Shown: positions 37,481 through 48,834, counted from the stretch's first letter. The stretch is 64,000 nt of DNA from Solanum dulcamara (GCF_947179165.1 NC_077248.1:46712232-46776231); one strand, 5' to 3'. Notes: generated from the letters alone by a model not told the origin. A program made the numbers and translations.

Positions 37481-37489
37481 CATTTCTAA

Positions 37490-38775
37490 GATTGAATCGT
37501 AGTATAGTTTGGGACTGATAATTAATATTGTGATACTTGTGTAGGGACTTATATGTCCTGTGTAGCCCGTTTGGGGGTCTTATGTGATATTCTATCTGTA
37601 ATTGCGACTGTGTAACCTATGACTTAACTTAGAAGAGATGTGAAAAGGCTATTTTACTTATAATCCCACATGAGGGGTTGAGTTGAGGGTTTTGAGTATG
37701 CTTGAGTATTGAGATATTATTGAAAAAGAGGTAAACACTTAATTCGATTTATTTCCTTCCAATTACTGTCTATTGAGGGTGAATATCATGCTTAGGTTAA
37801 GTTTTAAGTACTTTGAACCTTGTACTACATGTTGATTGAATATAACCTCTATGCCTTATATATTGTGATTGAATTCATCCTCATTCATACTATCATTGAT
37901 TATTAAAAAGTTAAGAATTGTGGAAATCCTTTTGAGAAAGAAAATGTGACATCTTTTGTATTTTTAACCATGATATGGGTGGCAAGTAAATAAGACATTA
38001 GTATCATGAGTCCTTCATCAAAAGCTGAGTGGTGAGGTATTTGATACATTGAGATTATGATGAGGTATATGGTATGCGAGACCCCCATAGGTACAGATCG
38101 AAAGGTGTATACGACACGTTGTGTGACAGCCTCAATCCCACCATACCATCATATCATTGCATCATCATAATGCATTGCATTACTTTGATACCTGTGATAT
38201 TTTTTCTATCTATTAATTATGATATTGAACTGTAATTATGTGTTTACTTTATTCACGTTGTTCTATACAAATAGATGGCAGCATAGCCAAAGTGGGACTT
38301 TACTGCATGCTGGTGGAAGCATTTCTTAGTTTATATCATAGATTTTCATTAATTTCTTATACTCAGTAAACCTACTGAGTATATGTGGATTTGACTCACC
38401 CCAACTTTTGTATCCCTTTTTTATGCAGATCCTAGTCACATTATCCTGCGTGGTAGTTGATTTTCTTCTCTTGCAGATATTTTATCATTCAGATTAGTGG
38501 TGAGGTCTTGGAATTTAGACCGTCATTATTTCTGGATTTTATTTCTGGTCTATATTGTTATTCGAAGACTTATGATATATATTAGATTCGATTATTTTAT
38601 TATATGCCCTTTATACTTATGACATCAGATTTTAGTTAATTTCATCATTGTCCTTTTATTGCATTTATTTGTGGTCTGACTTCTCTTTGAGAGTGTTATA
38701 TGATTTTACTTTCTGGCTTACACATCAGGATGGGGTTTAGGGTGTGTGCCATCATGACCTGAGTTTTTAGGTCAT
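37490..38775 (+). repeat. 5' LTR remnant of the 37490-43200 gypsy element
   Basis: Collinear with 41905-43195 of the 3' LTR: TAGTTTGGGACTGATAATTA, GTGTATACGACACGTTGTG and GTACATGTGGATT-type blocks. The first 1.5 kb of the LTR is missing, and the last bases run straight into pol. Confidence 0.85.
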
Positions 38776-40317
38776 GTGGTAGCAGATGCCCAGAGTCGCA
38801 AAGCACCTAGTATGGGTAGTTTGGCCTTCCTTAAGGCATATGAGAGGCCTTTGTCTTTAGAGGTTCAGTCATTGGCTAGGCAATTGGTCCAATTTGATAT
38901 TTCTACACATCATAGCATTTTGTCCTTTGTAGAGGCTAGGTCTACCTTGATGGACCAAATTCGTGCACACTAGTTTGAGGATGACAAGTTGAGGGCCATT
39001 TGAGATAAGGTGTTGAAGCAAAATCAACCTCTCTTGATCCGGAGGAGGTTTTGAGGATTAATGGTCACATTTGTATGCCCAAGGTTAGTGATTGGGTATG
39101 TATGATATTGGAGGAGGCTCATTGTTCTAAGTATTCAATTCACCCATGAAGGCAAAGATGTTTTATGACTTGAAACAACACTATTGGTGGTGTGGCATGA
39201 AAAGGGACATTGTTGATTTTGTGGCTAAGTGTCTAAATTGCCAACAAGTGAAGTATGAGCATCAGAAACTAGGTGGTCCTATAAAAAGAATGCCCATTCC
39301 TGAGCGAAAATGGGAGAACATTACTATGGACTTTATGTCTGGATTACCTATGGGCTATGGCATAGGTCTTATATGACAGTTTGGGTGATTGTGGACCGAT
39401 TGACCAAATTTACCCATGAAGACTAGCTACAATGCGGAACAGTTAGCTAGGACCTATCTCGTGAGATTGTTAGGTTACATGAGGTTCCTATCTCTATTGT
39501 ATCGAATCGGGGTTTCATATTCACCTCCCACTTTTGGAAGGCCTTATAGCGTGGTTTGGGTAGGTGAATAGAGATGAGTTCAACATTTCATCCCCAGATC
39601 GATGGCCAGTCCGAGCAGACTATTCAAGTGTTAGAGGATATGCTTAGGGCCTGTGTGATATATTTTGGTACTTGATAGGACCAACAGTTGCCCTTAGCAT
39701 AGTTTGCCTATAATAATAGTTATCACTCCAGCATTCAAATGTCACCGTTTGAGGCATTGTATGGTCGTAGGTGTCGATCACCCATTGGGTGGTTTGATTC
39801 GGTTGCGGTGGATGCATTAGATACTGACTTACTCAAGGATTCTATGGAGCGAGTACGTTTAATTCAGGATCGACTATTGAAAGCTCAGATTCATCAGAAG
39901 AGCTATGTTGATAGAAGGGTTCTTCCCTTAGAATTAATGGTGGGTGATTGTGTATGGCTTAAGATACCACCCACAAAGGTTGTGATGAGTTTCGAGAAGA
40001 AGAGCAAGCTAAGCCCGAGGTTTGTTGGCCTATTCAAGATTTTGAGTAGAGTGGGTAGGGTGGCTTATGAGTTGGCCTTACCCCCTAGACTGTCAGTTGT
40101 CCATCCGGTATCTCATGTCTCTATGCTTTACAAGTATATACTAGATAAGTCCCATGTGATCTCTTTTGATGCGATAGAGTTGGTTTCGAATTTTACTTAT
40201 GAGAAGAAGCCAGTACCTATCCTAGATAAACAGATTCGTAGACTCAGTACCAAGGAGATTGCTTCAGTCAAGATGCAGTGGCGGCAGCGGCCTATTGAGG
40301 AGGCAACTTGGAAGTGA
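38776..40317 (+). pseudogene. Gypsy pol remnant: RNase H end, integrase, chromodomain
   Basis: Begins inside the last RNase H motif (VVADAQSRK). Then come the integrase finger region with HYWWCGMKRDIVDF and CLNCQQVK (39146-39376), a core broken by frameshifts and stops (39377-39738), and an open C-terminal part (39739-40317) with [30 protein letters not shown] and a chromodomain-like tail ending EEATWK. Primer site, gag, protease, RT and most of RNase H are deleted. Non-functional. Confidence 0.9.
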
Positions 40318-40415
40318 GTCTGATATACGGGCTCAGTACCCTTAACTTTTTGAGACTCCAGGTACTTTCCCTTATCTTATATTCTAGGATGAACATCCTT
40401 TTAAGTGGTTGATAT

Positions 40416-43200
40416 TGTAATGACCTTGATGATTATTTTTCAGAAAATTTGTATAAAATTACTATTTTACCCCTATCAATAGTCCCTCCGAGTATTATTT
40501 ATTTAATTTGTTTGGTTGAATGTGTTAAAGTCTCGATAGTTAGTGAATTGGGCAAAATCTTGAATTTATAGAGTTAAGATGTGAAAAAGTAGTTTTTGGT
40601 ACCAATCAGAGCTACGTGTCTCGTAACGAGAAATCGTTAGCTCTATTAGCTTCGAATTATGGAAATTGGTCTAGGAGAGTTGTCGAAAATAGATTTGGGT
40701 TGATATGTGAATTTGAGATCTTAAGTTGAAAAATGAGATTTTAAATGAGTTGGCTTGACTTCGGTCAACGATTTGAGATCCGAGCATCGTATGAGAATTT
40801 TGTCAGTTCTATTGCATCTGAAACGTTGAATTTGGTCTAGTTGAACATTAACTTAGAGCCCCGGGGCCTTAATCATCATTTTGAGTTTTTAGGCTAAAAA
40901 TTGAGTTTTAGGCCAATAAGGATGCCCAGAAGGGTATTTTGGTCAAAATGACTTTTTTGGAAATTTGATGATTCTATTAAGTATGGAATGTCGATTTCAG
41001 TGTAGTAGCATATGCGAGCTTTTTACCGGACTTGGAATGATTTTTGAGGGTCCCGAGAGCATTTTTGGACTTAGCATTTAGTTGTGATCTGGTTTCTAGT
41101 ATAGGTGACTTTGTTTTATGTGTTCGTGATGTATTCCTCGCGTTCGCGACCTGCGCAATAATTACTCTACGCGATTGCGAAGATTATCCACGAGATCGTG
41201 AAGGTTTAATTCTCTGTGTATCGTGATCACGGGAGGTAGGGATGTGATTTTGAAGTGCGTTTTACCAGTGCTTCGCGATCGCGAGAGTAAGTGGATCGCG
41301 ATCGCGATGCACAAATTGTGCTTGAACAGTGTAAATTAGTGAAAACAATCTCATTTCTGAAAAACCACCATTATTGATGATTTGGAGCTTGGAGAAGGCG
41401 ATTTTGGGTAGATTTCTTGATGAATATCATGTGGATAAGTCTCTTTCGCAATACCCCATCATTTATCTTTCCTTTAATCCTTGAATAAGTCTAGTTTTAA
41501 TTGAGTATTGTTGGGGGATTTAATGCTTAAACTTCAATTCGGTTTCGTTGATTTCTACTTGTTTATTGGCCTATTTTTATGGGTTTTTCACCCACAAACT
41601 CCCCTCAATGAGTAGAACATGATTTTATAATAAAATTCCAAACCTTTTCAAAATTAATCAATTTTTGGACTGTTTTACCATCAATTCTGAAACCTATCAA
41701 TATGGGTGTCATTGGACTCCTTGTGACGCGTATGTTTCATTCTTGATAGTGGGTTATCCTTTCAGGTGTTGAATTCAAAGGTCATTCTTCTGATAAAGTG
41801 TTTGAGTGCGGTTTCGATAATTGAGATAGGTTTGACTATCCTTCTTGGAGAAAAGTTGGGGTAATTAGTCAAATTCCATGTCCTAGACCTTAGGATGAGG
41901 TCGTAGTGTAGTTTGGGACTGATAATTAATATTGTGATGCTTGTTGGGGGGCTTATATGTGTTGTGTAGCTCGTGGGGGGGGCTTTTGTGATATTCTATC
42001 TATAATTGCGACTATGTAACATATGACTTAACTTAGAAGAGATTTGAAAAGGTTATTTGACTTATAATGCTCGCCTGAGGGGTTGAGTTGAGGGTTTTGA
42101 GCATGCCTGAGTATTGAGATATTGTTGAGAAAGGGGTAAACAGTTAATTTGATGTATTTCCTTCCCATTACTGTCTATTGAGGGTGAATATCATGCTTAG
42201 GTTAATTTTAAGAACTTTGAACCTTGTACTACATATTGAGTTGAATATTACCTCCATGCCTTAGATATTGTGATTGCATTCATCCTCATTCATACTATCA
42301 TTGATCATTGGAAAGTTGAGAACTGTGGAAATCCTTTTGAGAAAGAAAATGTGTCATGTTTTGTATCCTTGACCATGAGATGGGTGGCAAGTGAATGAGA
42401 CATTACTATCATGAGTCCTTGGTCACGAGCTGGGTGGCGAGGTAGTTGATACATTGAGATTGTGATGAGGTATATGGTCTGCGAAAACCCCATGGGTACA
42501 GCTCGGCAGCACAACTCGACAGGTGTATACGACACGTTGTGCAACAGCCTTGATCCCATTGTATCATCATATCATTGCATCATCATAATGCATTGCATTA
42601 CTTTGATACCTGTTATATTTGTTCTATCTGTTAATTGTGATATTGAATTATATTTATGTGTTTACTTTATTCACGTCGTTCTATATAAATTGACGTCAGC
42701 GTAGCCAGAGTGGGACTTTTCTGTGTGCAGGTGGAAGCGTTCCTTAGTTTATTCCATAGCTTTTGATTAATTCCTTATACTCAATCGATTAAACCTACTG
42801 AGTACATGTGGATTGTACTTACCTCAACTTCTGTGTCCCTTTTTGATGCAAATCCTATTCAGAGTATCCCGCATGGTAGTTGATCTTCTTCTCTCGCAGA
42901 TATTTTATCATTCAGATTAGTGGTGAGGTCTTGGAATTCAGACCGCCATTATTTCTGGCTTTATTTCCAGTCTTTATTGTTATTCGAAGACTTATGATGT
43001 ATATCACATTCGGTCATTTTAATAGATGCTATTAACACTTATAACACCAGGTTTTGGGTTAATTTCATCGTTGTCCTTTTATTGCATTTATTTGTGGCCT
43101 GACTTCACTTTGGAGTCTCATATGATTTTACTTTTCAGGTTACACATCGAGATGGGGTTTGGGATGTGTGCCTCATGACCTCAATTTTTCGATCGTGACA
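40416..43200 (+). repeat. 3' LTR of the 37490-43200 gypsy element
   Basis: 2785 bp, TGTAATGACCTTG...GATCGTGACA. Preceded by AGGATGAACATCC and a weak purine stretch where the tract should be. A GC-rich tract of CGCGATCGCG-type words lies at 41115-41310. No TSD can be tested since the left end is lost. Confidence 0.82.
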
Positions 43201-44706
43201 CAAGCTTAGAACTCTACAATTCATTCCTATATAAGGAGCATGTACTCGAAATTTTACATATCAATACATCCTTGGTTTCTCTTAATTCTTTATGTGAATT
43301 TCTACAAATAGTACATCTCCCAACATAAATCATAGTTGACCTTTTCTCTAGGTCATCTCGAGGTTTGTGTGCATTTATTTTTCATTTGTTGTAACAACTA
43401 AATCTTTCTGTAGTTGGCCCAAATTGTGTTTTGAAATTTTGTACGAATCAATACTATAATTTGGGACATGTTGGGATGGCTTAAATTGAGATCTAGGAGG
43501 CATAGGCCTATATGTTTCAGCGTCAATTAGAACAATTGCACATCTGAAGTTTTGGTGTCAGCTAACAACCTGTGAACACGGGGATGTGTGTCGGGATTAC
43601 AATGACGTGAGGACATTGTGACCGCATTGGGTCACGAATGCATGAGGACAACCAAATTGTTCTTCATGATCGCGTTATGCCTTTTTTGCAATAACAATAT
43701 TAGTGTTTTGGATTTGTCCATAATAGCGACCAGGTAGTTTGTAATCACGAAAAGCGACAGAGTATAGTTAACTAAGCCCACCACCTGAAAAGGCTAACAT
43801 CCATCGCCACTTTAGTCCTACCCCTCCCCGTGGTTACTTCAAAATGGGCATCAACGTCCTAGATGGGTTACAGCTTAAAAGGTTATCCATGTTACTCATC
43901 ATCTCTGATATGTATCGACTAAATACTAGTATAATAATTCATAATGGAGCCCCCACTTTGATATCATACTACAATAATGCATAGTGGAGCCCCTCTTTGA
44001 TATAATACTTTGTGACTTATAGTTATGATTAGGTGTAACTGATTGATAGCACAACCTTTCGCTACTATAAAAAAAATATTTTTTATTGAAACTTTTTTCA
44101 CTAAAAAAATATTCAATGACTACTGTTATAAATATTTTGATTGTATCATGAAAAAAATATTTAGTATCTATTTTAAATATTTTAATGAAAATTTGCTTTC
44201 TATAACTCATTTTTCAGTGAGCTGATTAAATTTATGAAATGAAAAAAATTATATTTTATAACACTAATTTTTATTAATTCGTGAAAAATCTATTTCTACT
44301 GTTGATATTTTAGTGTACTTAATCAAGAATATTCTAATGCTAGCTTACCTATGACCTACTCAAATTTTCTGAGCCAAATACGTTCGGATTTGCCCAATAA
44401 AAAGACTACAACTAAAATAGATCCAATCAACCTGATAATTACATTAAAATACTAGTCAATATTGATTTATTAAAATTTTAAAAAAAATGTGACAAGAACT
44501 AAGAAATGGTGTCCTAATTTAATTGCATCAAACACAAGAATGACATGCAACTGGACACCAATCTCAAAGTTTCGGATGCCAGTGGACAACCCTTTCTCTT
44601 GTTGGACAAACAAAGAAAAAAACGAGGAGCTTAACGACTATTAGAAATCATAGTGGATATTTATCCAATTTTGTCATAAAGAAGATATTTCCTCCTATAC
44701 TTTCAA
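43201..44706. other. Repeat debris, no gene
   Basis: 43201-43800 reads like a worn gypsy LTR, with GTCGGGATTACAATGACGTG, TTGGGTCACGAATG and ATAGCGACC words at 43570-43760. At 43930-44015 a block of about 54 bp containing CATA(A/G)TGGAGCCCC is present twice. 44050-44330 is very AT-rich with many AAATATTT words, perhaps a MITE, but I could not find paired ends. The rest shows nothing. Confidence 0.45.
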
Positions 44707-44711
44707 AAGTT
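44707..44711 (+). repeat. Target-site duplication AAGTT, left copy
   Basis: Matches 48104-48108 exactly, flanking the copia element. Confidence 0.93.
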
Positions 44712-44845
44712 TGTTGGAAAGGAGGAATACTGCATCAAAGCCAAAGTAGAAGAAGAGAAGAAGAAGGAAGAAGGCAGAAGGCGATGGAAGTTGAAAAACA
44801 AAGCAAAAGAAGAAGAAGAAAAAGAAATAAGAATAAGCAGAAGAA

Positions 44846-44869
44846 GCTGAAGAGTTTTAACTCTTCAGC
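44846..44869. repeat. Perfect inverted repeat in the copia LTR
   Basis: Arms GCTGAAGAGTT and AACTCTTCAGC separated by TT; identical at 47744-47767 in the 3' LTR. It could form a hairpin or bind a dimeric factor. Role unknown. Confidence 0.8.
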
Positions 44870-45065
44870 ACAAATTCCCTGGGCACATACACGTGGAGAA
44901 ATCTTCTCCACATACAATTATATATATATATATATATATAATACACCACAAACAAAATTAACATGGTACATTTAATATATTTATGCCCATACGGTTATGG
45001 GCAAGTAGAGTATAATTTTTGTACAAATTTATAACCCATGCCTTCTTGTCTCTATTGTATAACTC

Positions 45066-45074
45066 TATATAAAT
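45066..45074 (+). promoter_or_regulatory. TATA box of the copia LTR
   Basis: TATATAAAT about 80 bp before the LTR end. The TA microsatellite lies upstream, so it would be in U3. Confidence 0.55.
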
Positions 45075-45145
45075 TAATGTACATAGTATCAATAAAAATA
45101 CACAGAAAATTTATCTTAGCTTCTTTCTCTCTTTAAATTCTAACA

Positions 45146-45157
45146 TGGTATCAGAGC
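45146..45157 (+). other. Primer-binding site (tRNA-iMet)
   Basis: TGGTATCAGAGC directly abutting the 5' LTR, standard for plant copia elements. Confidence 0.95.
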
Positions 45158-45189
45158 ATTCCTAAGCTCAATTCAATTCTGTGTTTGTA

Positions 45190-45300
45190 TCATCACCATC
45201 ACCATCACTGATCTGTATTTGCATCATCATCAGCTTCAAAATCTGTGTTTGTATCATCATCATCAGCTTCAAAATCTGTGTTTGTATCATCATCTTCAAA
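45190..45300 (+). repeat. Short repeats in the copia leader
   Basis: TCTGTGTTTGTATCATCATC with following AGCTTCAAAA words occur three to four times between the primer site and gag ATG. Local slippage; no function evident. Confidence 0.6.
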
Positions 45301-45316
45301 TCCCTATTGAAACAAA

Positions 45317-46474
45317 ATGCCTGAAGCAACTCAAGTTAAGTCAGGAAGTGGAGAGAAAGGAACCACGTATGAAAACACACATCCTTACCACTTAAACAAT
45401 TCAGACTCACCTGGTATGACTCTGGTCAACAATGTTTTCGACGGAAGAGGATATCCAGGTTGGAGGAGATCCATCCTCTTATCCTTATCAGCTAAGAAGA
45501 AGCTTGGCTTCATCAATGGGACCTGCAGGGCTCCAGAACTGGAATCTGCAGATTTTGAACAATGGAGTTGTGTTAACGACATGATCATATGTTGGATATC
45601 AAATGCACTCTCTAAGGATATTGCAGATAGTGTGATGAGTTCCAAAACTGCTAAGGAACTTTGGGACAGTCTGGAGCAGAGTTTTGGCAAGTCAAGTGGT
45701 GTCAAAATCTACCACCTACAAAAAGAATTAACAAGCCTAATACAAGGGAATAGTGACATTGCAGGTTATTTCACCAAACTTAAGAGACTATGGGATGAAT
45801 TGGATGGGATAAATGTAATTGTTTGTTGCTCATGTAAATGCACTTGTGATGGGAAAGCAAAATTAACAAAATCACTAGAAGATCAAAGGTTAATTCAATT
45901 CCTAATGGGACTAAATGATGTATATGCCCAGGCAAGAGGAAATATACTTATGATGAATCCCTTACCTGGAATGGATATTGCATATTCATTGCTTTTGCAG
46001 GATGAGAATCAAAGGGAAGTATATGCAAACACAAACTACATCTCTGATTCTGGATCATTCCTGGCAGCAAGTCAAGCAAAGCAACAGGACAACAAACTAA
46101 TTGCTGAGTTTGCAGCATTCATGGCCAGTGGACAAGGAAGAAGTACACAGAGATTCAAACACCAAGCAATGAGAGGAACAAACACATACCAGAGGTACAC
46201 CAATCCAGGTCAGAACCAGAGACATGATAAGTCACAGAACAGGTTTAAGGGGAAGAAGAAATATGATCCAAACCTGTCATGTACTTATTGTGGAAAAACA
46301 GGGCATGTACATGAAAATTGCTACAGACTGCATGGGTTTCCTGCAGATTTTGAGTTCACCAACTCAAGAAACTATCAGCCTCAGATCAAAGCAAATGCAA
46401 CCTTGACTCAGCAAGCAGATGAAGACTTTAGGAGGACAGATCCTGAAATAACTGATAGAAATTTTGAGGAATAG
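45317..46474 (+). CDS. gag: copia gag, 385 residues, ended early by TAG
   Basis: Starts at ATG 45317. The N-terminal copia gag domain has NNSDSPGMTLVNNVFDGRGY and GWRRSILLSLSAKKKLGFI; a UBN2-type region follows (ELWDSLEQSFGKSSGVKIY, LKRLWDEL). The CCHC knuckle is CTYCGKTGHVHENC (about residues 320-333), followed by YRLHGFP. The TAG at 46472-46474 is followed in the same frame by [15 protein letters not shown], the usual continuation toward protease, so the stop is probably a mutation of a CAG. Gag would form the particle shell; it is the only near-complete gene of the element. Confidence 0.9.
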   Translation: MPEATQVKSGSGEKGTTYENTHPYHLNNSDSPGMTLVNNVFDGRGYPGWRRSILLSLSAKKKLGFINGTCRAPELESADFEQWSCVNDMIICWISNALSKDIADSVMSSKTAKELWDSLEQSFGKSSGVKIYHLQKELTSLIQGNSDIAGYFTKLKRLWDELDGINVIVCCSCKCTCDGKAKLTKSLEDQRLIQFLMGLNDVYAQARGNILMMNPLPGMDIAYSLLLQDENQREVYANTNYISDSGSFLAASQAKQQDNKLIAEFAAFMASGQGRSTQRFKHQAMRGTNTYQRYTNPGQNQRHDKSQNRFKGKKKYDPNLSCTYCGKTGHVHENCYRLHGFPADFEFTNSRNYQPQIKANATLTQQADEDFRRTDPEITDRNFEE

Positions 46475-46519
46475 TTCAACAAGCAGCAGATTGTAGAGAT
46501 GATGCAAATGTATAAACAA

Positions 46520-47748
46520 AGCAAGCTTCTCGGCAGTGGTATGCTCGCCTTGCAGGAGCCTTAGCTTTCAAAGGCTATTCCTCCTCTTTAAACGATTACT
46601 CCCTCTTTTTCAAACACAATGGAAAACTTACTTCTATCTTAGCAGTATATGTCGACGATATTCTCCTCACTGGAAATGATTTGTATGAACTCGACAATAT
46701 CAAATGCTTTCTCAACACAGAATTCAGAGTCAAAAACCTAGGACAAATTCATCATTTTCTTGGCATGGAAATTTTGCGAGAAGATCAAGGTTTCATTGTA
46801 AATCAACGGCAGTTTACCATGGACCTTCTTCAGGAATTCGATGTCTCTCATCTGCCTTCAGTCAATTCTCCGCTGGATCCCTCCTTCAAACTTCGAGCAG
46901 ACGACAGTCCTCGCTTGGATAATCCCACTCTTTACCGTCACTTGGTTGGCAAGCTGAATTATTTGACCAACACTCGCCCAGATCTATGCTTTGCTGTTCT
47001 TGTTCTGAGTCAATACATGCAGCGACCCTGTTTGTCTCATTTCTCGGCTGCCTTACGCGTTTTGCGCTACCTGAGCACAGATCCAGCTCAAGGCATCCTA
47101 CTTTCCTCCGATCTATCCTTTTCCTTGCTGGCTTTTTGCGATGCGGACTGGGCATCCTGCAAAGATTCACGCAAATCGGTCAGTGGTTTTTTTATTACCC
47201 TCGGAGGGGCTCCAATCTCTTGGAAATCAAAGAAACAAATCTCGATCTCCTTGTCCTCCGCAGAAGCAGAATACAGGTCCATGCGTCGTGTTACTGCTGA
47301 ACTTACTTGGTTAGTTCGCCTTCTTGAAGATCTTTCTGCTCCGATTTCCCTTCCGATTCCGCTACGCTCAGACAGTCAAGCAGCCATCCACATAGCTCGA
47401 AATCCGGTCTTCCATGAGCGCACCAAACATGTTGAGCTAGATTGTCACTTTGTGCGCCAACAGTTTCAATCTGGTCTGATTTCACTCTCTTTTGTTCCTT
47501 CCAAAGACCAACTTGCCGATCTCTTCACTAAACCCCTTTCTGGGGTTTCTCATCAGGCGTCCCTGCGCAAGTTGCAGGTGCTCACACTCCCCTCCAACTT
47601 GAGGGGGGATGTTGGAAAAGAGGAATACTGCATCAAAGCCAAAGTAGAAGAAGAGAAGAAGAAGGAAGAAGGCAGAAGGCGATGGAAGTTGAAAAACAAA
47701 GCAAAAGAAGAAGAAGAAAAAGAAATAAGAATAAGCAGAAGAAGCTGA
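46520..47748 (+). pseudogene. pol: copia pol remnant: late RT and RNase H
   Basis: Joined to gag in a different frame near 46505-46520. The frame is open from about [11 protein letters not shown], through the catalytic YVDD (46648-46659), [13 protein letters not shown], RNase H with [21 protein letters not shown], the [11 protein letters not shown] block and LADLFTKPL. The first in-frame ATG is 46681. It runs on through the purine tract into the 3' LTR and ends at 47748 with a Lys/Glu-rich tail encoded by LTR sequence. Protease, integrase and the first half of RT are absent. Confidence 0.9.
47601..47609 (+). other. Polypurine tract of the copia element
   Basis: GAGGGGGGA immediately before the 3' LTR TGTTGG. 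Confidence 0.9.
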
Positions 47749-47813
47749 AGAGTTTTAACTCTTCAGCACAAATTCCCTGGGCACATACACGTGGAGAAAT
47801 CTTCTCCACATAC

Positions 47814-47901
<88 letters not shown>

Positions 47902-48103
47902 CACCACAAACAAAATTAACATGGTACATTTAATATATTTATGCCCATACGGTTATGGGCAAATAGAGTATAATTTTTGTACAAATTTATAACCCATGCC
48001 TTCTTGTCTCTATTGTATAACTCTATATAAATTAATGTACATAGTATCAATAAAAATACACAGAAAATTTATCTTAGCTTCTTTCTCTCTTTAAATTCTA
48101 ACA
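47610..48103 (+). repeat. 3' LTR of the copia element
   Basis: 494 bp; as the 5' LTR but with a TA run longer by 60 bp and two substitutions (near 47615 and 47963). Confidence 0.94.
47817..47899. repeat. (TA)n microsatellite, about 41 repeats
   Basis: Uninterrupted TA dinucleotides, against about 11 repeats in the 5' LTR of the same element. Confidence 0.95.
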
Positions 48104-48108
48104 AAGTT
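48104..48108 (+). repeat. Target-site duplication AAGTT, right copy
   Basis: Matches 44707-44711. Confidence 0.93.
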
Positions 48109-48832
48109 GCTGTCATATCCCCTACCAGTATTTTTGTTTTGCAATTTTAAAAGTATGTGATTTTACTATTTATAAAGAAAAGGAAGAAATAGCTATGTAC
48201 TAAAACGAATATTACATCTACTTGTATTAAAAAGACATGTTTTCCGTACAATATTAAAAAAATCACACTTGTCATGAAATTAATTCATTTTCTGTTGGTG
48301 AGACAACTCCACCTTCAATTGGTAGGTTTGTGTTTGAGTCATAATAGGGTTGATGAATTACTATTGTTCTCCCTAAAGAGTAATTTGATTTAATTTTTAA
48401 AAAGATCATTCGGGATGGAAATAAAGTATAAGAGATTCTGTAATGATTTTTTAAAATGGTATAATACACAAATATAATATTTAATTTGATCTTAATAAGT
48501 ATTTATGGTCTTTAACTTTTACTATGCAGAAATAGACAATTAAGATTGTATAAAGTTGAACAAATAAAAATACGCTTTCTATGTGATATAATACACGTAG
48601 GACTTCACGTAGGATATCATTTAAGATGGGCATTGACGCCTAGGATGCCAAGTAAGCCGTTTGTGTCCACTTATTCAATAATATACGTGTGTAAGTGTTT
48701 ATTTGTGCACACAAAAAGTTGAAAGGCATAAATGTCAAATAAGACTAAGTTAAAAGACATATTTAAGTATTATGTATTTTAAAATTGTTATTTTAAGGAG
48801 GGGGTGGGGGTGAGGATGAGGTCTTTGTTATG
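48109..48832. other. Intergenic, nothing recognised
   Basis: AT-rich single-copy-looking DNA. A G-rich run (GGAGGGGGTGGGGGTGAGG) lies at 48797-48815 just before the MITE. Confidence 0.4.
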
Positions 48833-48834
48833 TA

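Larger units (their letters stand above)
32593..37489 (-). mobile_element. Gypsy LTR with internal tandem duplication, minus strand
   Basis: The left end ACAACCCAATTTCTCAAGCC is the inverted 3' end of the LTR family also seen at 24386. The body (34650-36030) is repeated at 36040-37480 and again in the fragment at 52116-53755, whose start, TGTAATGACG on the minus strand, is preserved. Here the LTR start is lost at 37489, where another LTR fragment begins. It includes tracts of TCGCTTTAGCGA words (35540-35690 and 36960-37170). No gene. Confidence 0.7.
44712..45145 (+). repeat. 5' LTR of the copia element
   Basis: 434 bp. Order: GA-rich stretch, a perfect 11-bp inverted repeat (44846-44869), short TA run (about 44918-44941), a TATA box at 45066-45074, and end CTAACA. 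Confidence 0.94.
44712..48103 (+). mobile_element. Ty1/copia element with large pol deletion
   Basis: Bounded by AAGTT duplications. LTRs of 434 bp (44712-45145) and 494 bp (47610-48103) begin TGTTGG and end AACA. The 60-bp length difference is entirely the TA microsatellite; outside it I count only two substitutions, so the insertion is recent. The internal region is only 2464 bp: primer site, nearly whole gag, then late RT and RNase H. Protease, integrase and early RT are missing. It could move only with proteins from a relative. Confidence 0.94.

Noticed and set aside
44784..44975. Lys/Arg-rich ORF in the copia 5' LTR
   Set aside because: Same DNA as the GA-rich LTR segment; the ORF ends in the TA microsatellite and differs between the LTRs for that reason alone.
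47817..47899. Origin or matrix-attachment role for the long TA run
   Set aside because: A simple microsatellite explains it; nothing else supports a specific role.
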